DNA of 64,000 nt from Scolanthus callimorphus. Lineage: Eukaryota > Cnidaria > Anthozoa > Actiniaria > Edwardsiidae. Below, in pieces: positions 23,659 to 36,585 of this stretch. Location of the stretch: assembly GCA_033964015.1 (NCBI GenBank), contig CM066913.1:17569854-17633853 (forward strand), in the 5' to 3' direction. The notes under the pieces are model-generated. The model was not told the DNA's origin, did not search any database, and saw only the letters and a program-made list of their open reading frames with translations. Position numbers and translations under genes: made by a program. The number at the start of each line of letters is the position of its first letter. The stretch's first letter is position 1.

Positions 23659-24246
23659 GGGGGGGGGAGGGGGGGGGCTAAATTAACCGCTAGTCAAAAT
23701 TCGACTAGGAAAAGCAGTCTTCTGTTTGGTCTATGTGATTCCCTGTGGTTCCATGGTTTCTGCCGGGGGCATATTTAATAACGACATTTGTACCATTTCC
23801 AGGGTTTTCTGCCACCGTGTTGGTCTTCTTTCTCCTCTAGCATCAGATAAGAAGCCAAGACAGAAAATATTCGAAAAGATGAACTTTATACGTGTCCTAA
23901 TTTCTAATTTTCTGCCTCATTTCTTTCTTAGACTTTCCGATAAACAAATTAGTATTCAGGATTGCTTTGTGACGAAGTACTAACCTTACTCACGTGTTTT
24001 GGGTCAACTTGAGCTGAGACCCCATACCAGGTCAGGAATCGTCAAAACCCTACAAGAGGGGGGCGTAAGGGGGGTCGAAAAACCGCAAAACCGCATCAAA
24101 AAAACGAAAAAACCGCAAAACCGCATCGAGGTTTACCGAAAAACCGCAACCGCAGCAAAATTATAAGAAAGGAATTCAAGAGAAAGCTATATAAACACCT
24201 TTAAAGAACGTCCATCCAAAGGCTCAGACCCCGTCCACAATAACGA

Positions 24247-24493
24247 GTTCTTCATCTGAGCCTGAGACCCCGTCCACACTACACCGTTTTCAAACGAAAA
24301 CGGATACTTTTGCTCCGGATAAGGGTATCGTCCACACTACAACGCCGAAAACGATCGCCGAAAACGGAAAAACAATACGAAAACGATAAGTGTGGACGCA
24401 AACTAATGTTTTTGAAAACGGAGCAAAAAGTATCCGTTTTCGTTGGAAAAACGGTGTAGTGTGGACGGGGTCTCAGGCTCAGATGAAGAACTT
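24247..24493. mobile_element. Palindromic MITE, GACCCCGTCCACACTAC ends
   Basis: Arms of about 60 bp run GTTCTTCATCTGAGCC, GAGACCCCGTCCACACTAC, then AAACGAAAACGGATACTTTT. Their reverse complements follow around a central CGAAAACG-rich loop. A close relative is at 32760-32956. Confidence 0.8.
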
Positions 24494-24929
24494 GTTATTG
24501 TTACTGCTTGAAAATAAGAATAGGTCATTGGCCTTTTTGGTTAAGGTTTGAAAATTACGTAAAAAGTGTCATGATCTTCAAACACGAGCGCACTTCAGTG
24601 ATCTCCGATTACTTAGAATTTATATAGATAATAGACACAAAGGAAAAGGTTCACGACTATTCGACTCTTTCCCGTTTCCCGTTTAATCTAACGAGGCGAT
24701 TCTCCGGTCCTATCTTCATTCAAAACCTATTCTTGTTCCTGACGTTCTCTCCACCTTCCTTCTCCGTAACGAAAGGGAAACTGCATTTACTATTACACCT
24801 TGTTGACTTTGTCGTTCTTCTTTCAGGGCCGTAGCAATTAGCCTCCAAAACTGAGGGGGTAGTTTTTAGGAAAAGTTGAAACTCTTTTGCGCGCCGTTGA
24901 TATGCAGGGTGCAAAATCGGGAGTTTTAA

Positions 24930-25620
24930 GGTATGAGTATACCTTTGCGCGAAGAGATGTCAATTTTTGCGAAAAAATCACTGTCGGGTCATTATTTACA
25001 CTAAAATGGCCATTTATATATCGTTTTAAAGCTTATGGAACGGCCTTACTTACTAAGTGGTAAATTTCTATGCAACGGTACTTTGATGGATCGTTTTCGT
25101 CGTTTTGTGCTTCAAAGGAGAAGTACCAATTTTGGCTTTTGAAGAGCTCCTGTTAAAAGCTCCAGATTTTCGCAAAATGCATTCCTTAGAGGGCGAGCTG
25201 AAAAAAGGTGTGCGGGATTATTGATATTTTACGTATTCGCGGAAATATCACGTAAAACAGGTTGAAAATCGATATTTTTGGCAATGCTAACACAAAAATT
25301 AGCATAAAATATGTTTTGAAAGGAAAATCAAAAATCCCGCACACCTTTTTTTAGATCGCCTTCTAAAGAATATATTTTGCATAAATTTGGAGCTGTGCAA
25401 TTTAATTGGAAGAAGCTGGAACTTTTTAAAGAAAGTCGGTACTTTTTCTTTGGGGTTAAAAATATATATGTTCATGTACAATATAATGAAAACAAAATGT
25501 GTTCATCAGATAGACCAACCTTTTAGCTTTAAAATGATATATGAACGACGTATTTGTGATGTAAATTGTGACGCGATGCGAAATTTTTTCCCGCGACCCC
25601 ATCAAAGGTATACTCATACC
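24930..25620. mobile_element. TTAA-flanked MITE nested in the hAT-like element
   Basis: Perfect 18-bp termini GGTATGAGTATACCTTTG and reverse complement are flanked by TTAA at 24926-24929 and 25621-25624. Internal block TATATATCGTT(T/G)(T/G)AAAGCTTAT is shared with the 681-bp TTAA element at 14693. Size (691 bp) and TTAA site fit one piggyBac- or Kolobok-like MITE family. Confidence 0.85.
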
Positions 25621-26090
25621 TTAAGGATTGTTTGGAAGAAAACTGGGGGGGGGGGGGCACGGGGCCCGCCGGCCCCTAAGAGCGCACGGCCATGTCTTTT
25701 GTTCTTTCTCGTCCGGGATCTCTGTCAGCTCCTTTGTCGCCATGTTGTACCGAGCCCGAAACCGTCTTGTTTTGAACCGCAAAACCGCAGGTCTGAAGAG
25801 AAAATACCGGAAAACCGCACCAAATTCAAGGCAAATCCGCGAACCGCAATGTTTTGAAAAACCGCAATACCGCACAGAAAAAAGGAAAAAACCGAAAAAC
25901 CGCAACATATTTTAGGCAAAACCGCATCACCGCAATCCCTTACGCCCCCCTCCTACAAGAAACGGCGCATACTATCAAAGTACGAGAACAACAACTGGAT
26001 ATGTGATTGGAGATCTTGGCGCAAAAATATTGCGCAAAAACCTAAAGCGAAGCTTCTAGTGTGGAAACGAATAATCAAATTACGAACAAC

Positions 26091-29000
26091 ATGAAGTTTC
26101 CTAGGTCATTTCCCTCTGAATGGCTTTCTAGTGCGTTCGTTCTGCTTTTGGTTTGCGAATTTGGCAGATGTTTGGATATACAAGTCTCACAAACAGCGGG
26201 AAACGACGTCGAAGCGTGTCTTTTACCAAACTCGATTATTCAATGCAGAACTTTACGATACGCTTTACGAGGACTGAACAGCACTGGTGTTACAGAGTTA
26301 CGGATTCTTATTACGGATGATGTTTACATTGTAAATGACACCATAGAAATTATTCAAGCGAGAATGGATAAAAGTATCGTCATTACGAGCTTTGGGGGAG
26401 TACTATAATGCAATGTATAAACACACAGGCTGGGATAGACATTGGTTCAAAAGAGAGCGAAAACTCCGCAAGTAATGTTGTGCTCGCGAAACTTCTATTC
26501 CAGAATTGCGGTCCTTCACGAGCCGCTGTAGTCCACATTTGGACGGCTATTAATGTCACATTTACAGACTGTAAATTTGTAAATAACACTCAAGCTGCAA
26601 TCAATGCGTTTGATAGCACAGTAGATATCCTTTCGTGCGAGTTTACAAATAATAGCTTTAATGCACACGCTACAGAATTCTTCCAGCCCGGTGTGACATC
26701 CATGTCTGGGGCAGTTGGCTATCTCGTTACTCATTCTGTCAATCTTTCACTCATATTGAAGGATACTTTTCCGTCAGAACACGGCTGTAAAACACAATGA
26801 CAATTTCTACGTATCGGCAGCAATGAATTATACGAAATACGGCGAAGACGGGGGAGCTATTCTGGTTGTATACGGAAACAATGCGTCGCACTGCAGTGCC
26901 ACCCTAGATAATCTGACAATCATTGAGAACAATGCTACATACGGAGGCGGGATATTTGTAGCGACGGGGGGACAATCAACTGCTATCGAATTCACGCTGA
27001 CTAACTCGGTAATCGCTCACAACACCGCTTGGCAAGCAGGAGGGGGGATCTGCCTCGCTCAGTGGGACTATTCCCAAAGCTCCAAATTTCTCTTGAAGAA
27101 TTCCACCATTGTGCGCAATAAGAGTCGAAGAGGTGGCGGACTAAATGCGTTCTTCATGAGTTTCCTGGTATCGACCCAAATGCAACTAGAACTTACAGAC
27201 CTACTGTCAGATCAAATTTCGCAAAGTCATCCTCCGCGTTTCGTTTTACTTCATCCTTACCATTCGGTCACCCCCTGATATCAAACCTGTGTTTACAAAT
27301 TGCACCATTGGCTACCACACTAGTAGTTTTCGGGACGAGTACACCTATCTAGCGGCAATCACAGCTCAGAGAGTCACGCTGGTTTTCAAAGGGTGGAACT
27401 TGATCGCTCATAATAAAGGCGCAGGGGGGATGGATGTGGAGAATGGAGTCGTACATGTCGAAGGAAACCTCACTTTCGCAAATAACTCGGGCGAAAAGGG
27501 AGGAGGACTTAGGCTCTGGTCAGGCCAGATCAGACTTCATCCTGGGAGTCAACTGAATTTCTTTCACAACTTCGCTAACGCGGTTGGCGGAGCGATGTCG
27601 GTTGAGTTATTCCCGACATATGAAGTCATCCACGAGTATAATGCAGACTGTTTCCTGTCTTACTCTGAGGGTCGTGCCGCCTTCCATGTGGGATGTAAGT
27701 TTAGTAGTCTCAATGAAGATGGTTCCAAATTAATGGGCATGATGGGGCTCTGCTATTAACTGCATCCCCAGCCCGGTGAGCTCCGCTATTATGCACGCTC
27801 GATTGTCTGTGTGGCACAGGCGATTTGGACACGCCTGAAAATAAAGTTGCCTTGTTTAGATACGGTAATGTCTAGTAGTGCTCCTGCCTCTATAGGTGTC
27901 TTTCCTATTCAAATGTTTTTTAGCCTCGACCTAGTAAACTAAGCTTGGAGACTTTGGTACCAGGACAGGAGCACACGTTTACGATAGCAGCCGCGGCACC
28001 CATCAGAAGATTGGGACTTTGTTCGAGTTTCGATTCCGTTCACAGGGACTGTACTGCGAACCTTAGGTCTCAGAATCGGAGGCAATGATGTCACTATTTT
28101 TGTTTTAATAGAACTATAAGTGACATAACACCGCTTATTTTCTTTACATAATGTTTCTATTTGATTTTGTGTTACAGACAAACGTCACCTTCATTGGTAA
28201 TGGCGCCAAACTAAAGGCAGCCGCCATCTTTGTATCCTCTCTGGCCTCGTGCATGTGGGACGAAGAGCCACCGCATTATAATGTCACCAACTCCCTCAGA
28301 TGGTGTCCCCATAGGTTTATCTACAAAGACAACTACCTGGCGACCGATCCTTTCCCCAAATCTGGCCCTGAGTACGATATAGCTACCGATACTGCTGTGT
28401 TGTCTGATGCAAATAAGAAACTGATATCAGTCAAGGTATGTTATAGCGGATTTCAAATTCAGATGAATGTCGCGGAAAGTAAAATGCGTACTTTCGTTTT
28501 ATACATGTTCCTATTGGTTGAAGTCTTGGGTCTTTGTTAACTCAGCCAATCAGAATGCGCACAGTGGCTGATTGTCCCCTGATTCGTTTATTGTTGAATG
28601 GGTTTCATTTCTGATTTGACATCAGATTGCGCGCGATATATTATGACCCAAATTTCTATATAATAGGCAGCAGCTATAGGCGACCTTCGACAACGATCGG
28701 AGCGCGCGGCAAAGCTGTCCAACATTTTTGTTCTTATATCGTCTAACGCAACACTTTCTTTCTAACCTTATAGTTATCACCTGGCGAAAAATCGTATATA
28801 AATCTGAAAGCTGAAGACGAGCTTGGCAATGCCGTTTACACTATCGCAGCCATGTCCGACATAAGTCGCGAGCCTCAGGGCCACTCCCATCTCTCGTTTG
28901 ACTACCCTATGCACGTGGTGGCCCCTAGGAATAACAACACCTTGTACCTGTCCTACCACACCTCAGACGGACGCTACCTGGGCGTGGTCAACAGAACGCA

Positions 29001-31455
29001 CGATGTTAACGTAGCGGGTGTTTACTCTTCGCATAATGTTAATTTCCAGTTAGCCATCCAGGCAGTGCCTTGTTGGCCTGGATATACATTTAAGGAGTGG
29101 GCGTGCTCGTGTAATAAAAAGATCTCTGGCATAGTAAGGTAAGGCTTAGTAGACTGATATTGCCTTCACGCAAACCCAAAGCCAATTATCTAGTTAATTT
29201 TTCCACCCAGATACCGTTAGCCGATTTTGTCTATTACAACATAGATTACAAGGCGCGGCTAGTATCAGCCCACTCACTGCTTTATCGGTCTTTCAGGTGC
29301 GGCAGTGAAGGACGCCTAGTTTATCTAGAAGAAGGAATCTGGGGAGGGTGTATAACGGCACTCTTATCACCTATGTCTGCCCCTACGGGTACTGCAAGTG
29401 CAACAGAGAACCAGAAGACCCCCCTGGATGCAAGTTCGACCCGGAAGATGTCAACAGCCAGTGTAGTAAGGGTCGGGAGGGGATACTTTGCGGCCGCTGT
29501 AAATCCGGGCTCTCTGTGGGCCTCGAGGGGGTGACTGTTTGAATGCTCCCATGGAGGCTGGATACTCGCCGTTGTTTTTGTAACCGTGGTTATTTTGTGC
29601 ATAGTGGTGATCTATCTCAACCCTGGCATGTCTAGAAACCTACGTGGCCCTCTTTTCTTCTTCCAAATGCTCCCCTTTATTTTTTCCCGAATGGCCCAAT
29701 CGGAAAAATAATAAACGTAGGGTCTTACTTCGTCGAATTCGGAGGACCTTTGAACTATTTCTGGAAGACTTGCATCCGAGATGGAATTGACAACCTTTAC
29801 GCCGTTGCCATGGGATACGTAATGCCAATGATAACGCTGTTTATATTCCTAGTTACGTACATACTCAGTTACAAGCGCATCATACGCATGAAGGTCCGCA
29901 ATACCTCCAATATTCAGGCCTTCTGGGTCCTTATGCTATTCATGTATAAGTACATTGTAGAGACAACCATGCGGCTACTGCATTGCCCTTTTGTGGACAA
30001 AAACATGGTGTTCTTCTATGACGGGAATATCCAATGTTTTCAGGGCAAGCACTTGGTGTTTGCCGTGATAGCGTTGATAGTGCTCACGGGGATGGTGATT
30101 CCTCCTCCAGTCATCATTGTCGCGCTGACTCGTGGCTGCTGGAAAGTGGACCCACAGTATGTTAACACCCTCACGGAAGGGCTGCGGCCGCATTGTCTGT
30201 GGTGGTGGGCCGTGGACCTTGCTAGACGCGTTCTGATCGTTGGTATATATGTCTTTATTCCACGCTGGCGAACCAAACAGGTAGACCTAACAAATTGACC
30301 TTCTCCTCTTGATTGGGGCTCCCTGTGTTTGTTTCCCTGAAGGCGGGTTCCACTTGTGGTGTTTGTTGCATTTGTCGCGGCGATTTTTCTCGCGCGAGTT
30401 GCAATTCCAACTCTCTAGTGTAAACGAGATGCAAATCCGGTGCGATTTCTGTGTTCTCTTTTCTTCAAATCGGACATGTTCGGAAATCTCCGCGACATCA
30501 CGCAACAAAATTTGCGGTCGGTCGCGCCGAGTTGCATCTAGTTTACATTAGTGATTTTAAGTTGACGCGTACGTGCGAGAAAAATTGCCGCGACTCGCAC
30601 GACAAAAATTGCAGCAAAAATTGCAAGTGTAAAGGTTTTCCCTTGAGCAAGAACAAGCTCTATCAGGGGCGTTCCTCTGATATATTTTATAAGGCGTTTT
30701 GACAGACATAGCTATTTTTAGGCTGATAAAACAAAAGCTTCATAATTTTAGAAGTAAAATGCTTTGTCAATAGGACAATATAAGAGATGGACGTCCCTAT
30801 GTATGAGCCCCTGGCTCTATGGAATCCTTTAGTGGTTTTCCCCTGAGCAAGATATTTTTTAGAAACTTCTAGATCTAAGTTACTGTTTTAATAAATATTT
30901 GAAAATACTTTCATAACTTTCGATGAAAATTATTCACAGACATTTGCCTTTATCAGCAGCGTTCGAAATGCCGAAAAACAAAACGCCGATTTGAAATAAG
31001 TCTATCAAATAATTTTCCACTGGTATTGCATGTACTTTATACCATGGCTACTCTATTTTCAGTTATGGATGATTATTGCGTCCGTTGGTCTATTCGGTCT
31101 CCATAGCAACGTCCAGCCATACAAAGGCCTGCACGCGAACCTGACAGAGGCGGTCTACCTGTGCGTTCTGTGTGTGCTAACCGTTGTTCAAATAATCGAA
31201 GACACCCAGTTGCGCGACGGCATCAGCGCTTTTCTATTAATCATCGCCACAATTCATTCCACGATCCTTCTCGCCTATAAGTCATGGCGGTTTTTCAGAA
31301 ACAGATGCAAGTGTAAATGCCGGTTTGCTCCGAGAAGCAGACACTATGGGACTATGGAGGACAGCGGGGACATTGGGAATGAGAGACTGCAAGACCCGGA
31401 AGTTAAAGCCAAGAAAGCGCTCTTTGATTCCGTCTACGCTACGTCTGATGAGTAG
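26091..31455 (+). pseudogene. Beta-helix / multi-pass membrane protein, copy 2, multiply frameshifted
   Basis: Exon borders are all conserved with copy 1: 26091-27694, 28178-28435, 28774-29138, 29297-30280 and 31063-31455. Relative to copy 1, exon 1 is 10 bases shorter: losses of 1 near 26393, 2 near 26767, 3 near 27167, 1 near 27200, 1 near 27270 and 2 near 27670. Exon 4 is 3 bases shorter: 1 near 29347 and 2 near 29530. It also shares the frame break near 29683 with copy 1. Exons 2, 3 and 5 are intact; exon 5 still encodes three membrane spans and the tail ending YATSDE. As written it cannot encode the full protein, so I call it a pseudogene. Residual assembly indels are the alternative, because splice sites and most codons remain undamaged. 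Confidence 0.7.
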
Positions 31456-32559
31456 AGATTCTGGAGCCTATTTATATCTAGGCCGTGAGCCATCAGGACT
31501 CGATAGGGAATGGCACACAAATTGAGACAATATCAGACTAAGTTTATGCATTTTGTAGTAAAAGTAAATGTATTATCTCGATCCTCTGGTCCCCCTCTTG
31601 CCCCATATTTCGCACGGCCAAATCATCGACAATATCTCTGGCTCTTCTTCTCTTTAACCGTAAAAGTCCATGGAAACGCTTGATACGCAGCCCGATAGGA
31701 GTCACAGTGTTTCGCTGTCGAGTCTGTCGGGCCGGTCGACTGGACTTTTAGCTAAGGCCGAGGTCAAAACAAATTAAACCTGGCTGGACTCAATTTGGGG
31801 GAGGTGGGGTAGGGCCAGCTCATGCCTACCACCTAAAGTTTTTCAAAAACTCAATATTAAAAAATTCTTTTTTAAATAACTTAACTTCTTAGTCAACTTA
31901 ACTTCTTAGTTTCGGGATACGTTGTCACTGGAAAAAGCAACAAAGCTCGGTGCGCTAGGGAGTATGGGTAAAGATTAATTTGAATCAAGATAAATGTGTC
32001 GCTTTTGTCAATGCCAACCCGTGCGTGACGCGGGCTACCTGTGTAGGTATTTCCGAGCTCCTGGGGACCAAGATGGCGGCTACACGAACAACGTTTCTCT
32101 CCAAAATCTGCAAGTTTTGACGAACCTTTTGACAATTTAGGGTAAGAAATAAGCTAGGAAAACTTCTGGAACTCCAAATATGGTAAGTAGAAATCCATAT
32201 AAGGAAATTTTAGAAAACGACACATTTCAACGAGAACTTTTTGATATTTTCTGTAAAATATCAGAAACAAACATGCTTAGAAATGAGCTGAAATTTTATG
32301 ATTTTACCTGAGGTTGCGATAACTGTCTGAATTCAAATCAAACACTAGCAGTTTAGATGCCCCCATTATCCTTTGTGCTTCAAGCTTATAGACTTTTTGG
32401 GTAACAGCGTTTATCGGAAACGGTATATCAGTAATGTCCTATCATTTCGTTTAATGCATTCAGATTTTGGAAAGAAGTTAGGTGTTCAAAATCAGAGGGG
32501 GTGGGGTGGTACCAGGCGGTGACCGTTACCTCTCTGGCCCAAATTGGGTGCCTATCTTA

Positions 32560-32708
32560 GGGGCGTAGCCGGGGGGGGGGGGGGGGGGGGGGCTTTCTCG
32601 GGAGATTCCCATACATTTACTGTATTTGCTGAAGGAAATTTGAACATTTTAGTGTTTAGTCCCATGTTTTCACTATCCGCCCCCCCCCCCTTCCTGGCTA
32701 CGCCGCTG
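32560..32708. mobile_element. MITE of the GGGGCGTAGCC family
   Basis: GGGGCGTAGCCGGGG at the left and CCTGGCTACGCCGCTG at the right are imperfect inverted repeats around a long G run and a matching C run. Same family as 11131-11370 and 44748-44920. Confidence 0.6.
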
Positions 32709-32759
32709 TATCCGGTGCATGTGTCTGTCTGTCTGTCTGTGTTTTGACCTGCTCCCTAA

Positions 32760-32956
32760 GACCCGTCCACACTACACGTTTTAACGAAAACGGATACTTT
32801 GCTCCGTTTTCAAAAAGATTTGCGTCCTATCGTTTTCGTATTGTTTTCGCCGTTTTCGGTGATCGTTTTCGGCGTTGTAGTGTGGACGATAGCCGTTATA
32901 TCCGGAGCAAAAAAGTATCCGTTTTCGTTTGAAAACGGTGTAGTGTGGACGGGGTC
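32760..32956. mobile_element. Palindromic MITE, TAA duplication
   Basis: Ends GACCCGTCCACACTACAC and GTGTAGTGTGGACGGGGTC fold together through CGTTTTCG-rich arms. TAA flanks both sides (32757-32759 and 32957-32959). Same family as 24247-24493. Confidence 0.8.
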
Positions 32957-33659
32957 TAAGAAACTGCAGCTGCGGAGTTGTAGCTGTGTTGTCACGTTGC
33001 GATTTGTGACTTCCGAGTTGTCGTTTATGAGTTGACTAGAAAATGCGCGAGCAGAGTTCCTCCGACGTTTTAGATGCTACCGGCTTCTCACGTCGCGTTG
33101 GAGGCTCTGTTGAGGGCCATTCTGAGGACCTTTGCTCATTAGCTGAAGCATGCGCAGAACCTTCCCTCGGCAGCTCATCAAATCTCGTGCGTGCTGCAGT
33201 GTAAGACTCGTATCAAGTCGCCCCGTTCTTCTCTCCAAGGCGCGCGCGGCGTATCACGGTCATGACGAGCTTCTTTCAAGGTGCGCGGTGCATCACGGTC
33301 AGGAAGAACTTACGGAATTCGACACTGCCAAGGAGCTGTGGGTACGAGAACGAAGCGTTATTCAGGGGCGGATCCAGGCGGGTGATAAGGATGGCTAGCC
33401 ACCCCCCTTCTAGAGGGTCTGCGGCATCTGCCACTGATGTCATATAAAACGCTGACGCCAAAGCGTGGCGGATGGAAGTGGACAATCACCTCACCTTGTC
33501 AGCGCGGGAAACTTGTGGCGCCATTGGATCCTGCCAGTACACATACTACTCTGATTGTGTAAATTAATAGGGAAGAACTGATTTTTAAAATTGTCCAAGA
33601 CAGACTTCATTAAAAGATTTAAATACAACAACATGTGCAGACTCTCGCCTCATGTAAGG

Positions 33660-33880
33660 GATCCACAGTTTTTGAATGTTCCCGGATCCCGACACGTTGA
33701 TCCTGTACTGGATCCAGTCCTTGGATCTCGCCGATCCGTGCGACCCATGGATCCCGGATCCTACGCTCTGGATCCCGGATCCTACGCTCTGGATCTCGGA
33801 TCCCACACTCAGCGGATCTCCGACCCATACTCTGGATCCCGGATCCCAAACCTCAAATTTAGCTGTATCCCGGATCCCGG
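33660..33880. repeat. GGATCC-rich minisatellite
   Basis: Irregular repeats of GGATCCCGGATCCTACGCTC and variants GGATCTCGGATCC follow one another; the best-preserved unit is 21 bp. The sequence stays open in several frames on both strands, as expected for a repeat whose period is a multiple of three, not because it encodes protein. Confidence 0.8.
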
Positions 33881-34750
33881 AATGAATCAGAATGAATCAT
33901 CCAGCAATTGATCAAAGGGGCACTACTAATTAATCTCAAAGACGAATGAACCATTAGTTTGCGCCAAACCAGTTCAATTTTCCCATTCAACTCTGTTCTA
34001 TTATTCTTCTATTAAAAGCGCAAATGTTCAGCGATTTTTAGTAATTTTTAAATCAGTGAACGCGATGGCTAAAAAGTAGCACTTGTGAAGATTTGAGTCA
34101 TTTTTAACACGACTGGAACCTTAATTTTTAAGGCGTTTTTTTTTTTAAACGAATGTTGGACGATTCAACATCATTTGAACATGATTCAGGGACGTGTGAA
34201 GAGATGGACTGGCAAATGAACATACATAATCAACTTAGGGCGAATGGCGCACGCTGATTGGCTAAAGTCTTCTTCATATCGATTCATACGTCCCTGATTC
34301 AATACGATTCGACTTCTCCCGAAGTTAATACTCTTATCCGTGAATTAGAACACGACAAAACCGTACACTGAACCGAATGGTAAACATCACTGAACATGGA
34401 CTTACATTTTGTTTACCGAGTTATGAAGGGTTCTCAGGGCTTGTTCATCAAAGACATATTTTTTAAAATAAATATTCAGAAAATTTGAATCCAATGTTCA
34501 ATTGAATTGCATTGTTCTAATTGTTTAGAGCGGATTTCAGATGACTGTCGCGAGTATTCGCAATTACTTTGTAATTACTACTATCAAGAGTGGATTAACA
34601 AGAGTTAGAATCTTTCCCTACTGTATTTGTCCACATCACAGTCAGAAAAGTGTCTATTTTTAGCGGAGCTCCTTAGCGGCCGAAGGCCGCAGAGCGGAGC
34701 ACCATACCTAAGAAAAGAGCGTCCCAACGATGGCAAATGTAGCGCATGTA

Positions 34751-35092
34751 TGATATCCACAGGGTACCCAAAGTATCACAGGCGGGAATGGGCGCAAAGG
34801 GATACGACTGAATTTTGAACGTCGAGCGCGCGTGTGTGCTTCCTGAAGCCTGACGTCACAGGCCTGATATCCACAGGGTACCCAAAGTATCACAGGCGGG
34901 AACGGGCGCAAAGGGATACGACTGAATTTTGAACGTCGAGCGCGCGTGTGTGCTTCCTGAAGCCTGACGTCACAGGCGTGATATCCACAGGGTACCCAAA
35001 GTATCACAGGCGGAACGGGCGCAAAGGGATACGACTGAATTTTGAACGTCGAGCGAGCGTGTGTGCTTCCTGAAGCCTGACGTCACAGGCGT
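34751..35092. repeat. Three tandem copies of a 114-bp unit
   Basis: Unit starts TGATATCCACAGGGTACCCA at 34751, 34865 and 34979 and ends near GCCTGACGTCACAGGC. Copies differ at only a few positions, so amplification is recent. Each contains the palindromes TGACGTCA and GGTACC. Confidence 0.9.
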
Positions 35093-35355
35093 GACGTCAC
35101 AACATGCGCCGCGGTCGAGTGACGTTTTTTTTTTTAGACGGGGGGAGGGGTGATTTTGTCGGGGGGCGCCGCCGGTCGAGTGACGGGGGGAGGGAGGGGT
35201 GAGTGTCGTGGCCGGGGGGGATAGGAGGTTGCTCAATATTGGTGAATTATTCTCGAGCAATCTGCTTGAAAATATATCAAGAGTCTTTTGATCGAAACCA
35301 TTCTTCCAAGCGACTGCAGAACTGTTCTACTGAAAAGTATGTTTACAAAAAGCTA

Positions 35356-35515
35356 GGGACTACGAGTGTCTGAAGGAATTTCCTGTTATCTGACAAGAAG
35401 GCTTAAACTTTTCAGCGCAAATCCTGCTATGGGCCGGGACTACGAGTGTCTGAAGAAATTTCCTGTTCTGACAAGAAGGCTTAAACTTTTTAGCGCAAAT
35501 CCTGCTATTGCGGCA
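35356..35515. repeat. Two tandem copies of an 80-bp unit
   Basis: GGGACTACGAGTGTCTGAA through AATCCTGCTAT occurs at 35356 and again at 35436 with small differences. No function recognised. Confidence 0.85.
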
Positions 35516-36585
35516 GAGATTGTTTATTCGCCCTTCTTTCACAAAACAGTGGAATTTATAATGGTACAGAATTTTGTCGAAAGGTAAAAGTAACTGCGAG
35601 ACGCTACATTTGTACATTACGGCAGTAGCGTGAGTCAAGAAGGTCATACTTTGAGAATTAAGTAATTTGTTTGGAGAGTCAATGGCGGCAAGTCGTTTAA
35701 AACAATTCGATTCGTGGATCAAAGTCACTGCTGGATAAGAGCACTGTTTATAGGGAGATGGCAGGACATTCACAAGTTCCGAACAGATTTACCTTCAGGT
35801 TATTCCTACACGGGGGAAAAGCTACTCAGGATGAAGGTAAAATTCCTAAAATTCGCTGTTTCTTTTTTCGAGCATGTCGACTTTTCTTGAATCTGAGTGA
35901 TAGGTCGCGAGCCTAGTAACAACTCAACGTGTTTAGCTTATATGCGACCCTAACTAAAGATCTCTAGAATTCTATTATTAGTCCTTAAGAGAACGACTTA
36001 GTCGTGTTTTCTAACAACGAAGGCTAATTAAGCCTTCTCAGCTTTTTGCAAACGAGATATAAAAACACTCCCAAAATCGACACAAGGAAAATCTAAGGCA
36101 AAAGTGCTGCAACCGGAAACTCAGGTTAATGGTATTGGAGTCTTGGTGGTCACCTTAGTACCTTGGACTTCCAAGCGGCAAGATATTGACTTATGGTACT
36201 GAAAAATTATTTTCTAGCAAAAAAATATGGTATTACAGTAAATGTAATTCTGTTGAATTGGCTCTAAACACTTGACTTTCAACAAGCATGGACTGTGTAA
36301 TTTACCATCAAATGGCAGTGCCAGTAGTAACAATAGGAAAACAAATGAATTAATGTATTTAGTATAGTACATGTTGTTTGCTAGAATTTCATTCACTATT
36401 TACAAAGTCATTGTGATTAGTAGAAGTATGCCCATTCCCTGTGGAAAACAAAATTATGTTATACACTGTACAAACAGGGTTTTATTTAGATTAAAAATAC
36501 CAATTGGTCATTGAGACAGTAAAATTTAACACCGAATTTTTCCATATGACATACTTTGTGTCTAAAATTTTTTGTACCTTTGGAC
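35516..36585. other. Non-genic stretch, nothing recognised
   Basis: AT-rich sequence without convincing exons or inverted-repeat elements between the 80-bp duplication and the MITE array. Confidence 0.5.

Larger units (their letters stand above)
24057..25951. mobile_element. hAT-like element with 8-bp duplication and AAACCGC motifs
   Basis: The perfect 15-bp termini are AGGGGGGCGTAAGGG and CCCTTACGCCCCCCT. The flanks are CCTACAAG at 24049-24056 and again at 25952-25959. The uninterrupted site CCTACAAGAAACGG survives in unit 1 at about 12040, so this is a verified 8-bp duplication, the hAT hallmark. Subterminal regions at both ends are filled with (A)AACCGCA heptamers, like transposase-binding arrays of hAT elements. 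No transposase is seen. The interior contains two further elements (24247-24493 and 24930-25620). Confidence 0.85.
23183..33467. repeat. Unit 2 of the direct tandem segmental duplication
   Basis: The junction with unit 1 reads ...CCAAAGCGTGCC then CGATGACACGGGTGCG. The outer borders are unique: ATTATCT before 10185, and GCGGATGGAAG after 33467. Unit 2 carries its own 1.9-kb nested insertion at 24057-25951 and further insertions near 32.5-33.0 kb. It lacks most of the elements private to unit 1. Confidence 0.88.

Noticed and set aside
33591..33911. 106-codon frame rich in DPGS repeats
   Set aside because: Arises from the GGATCC minisatellite; equally open on the opposite strand, with no splice or start support.
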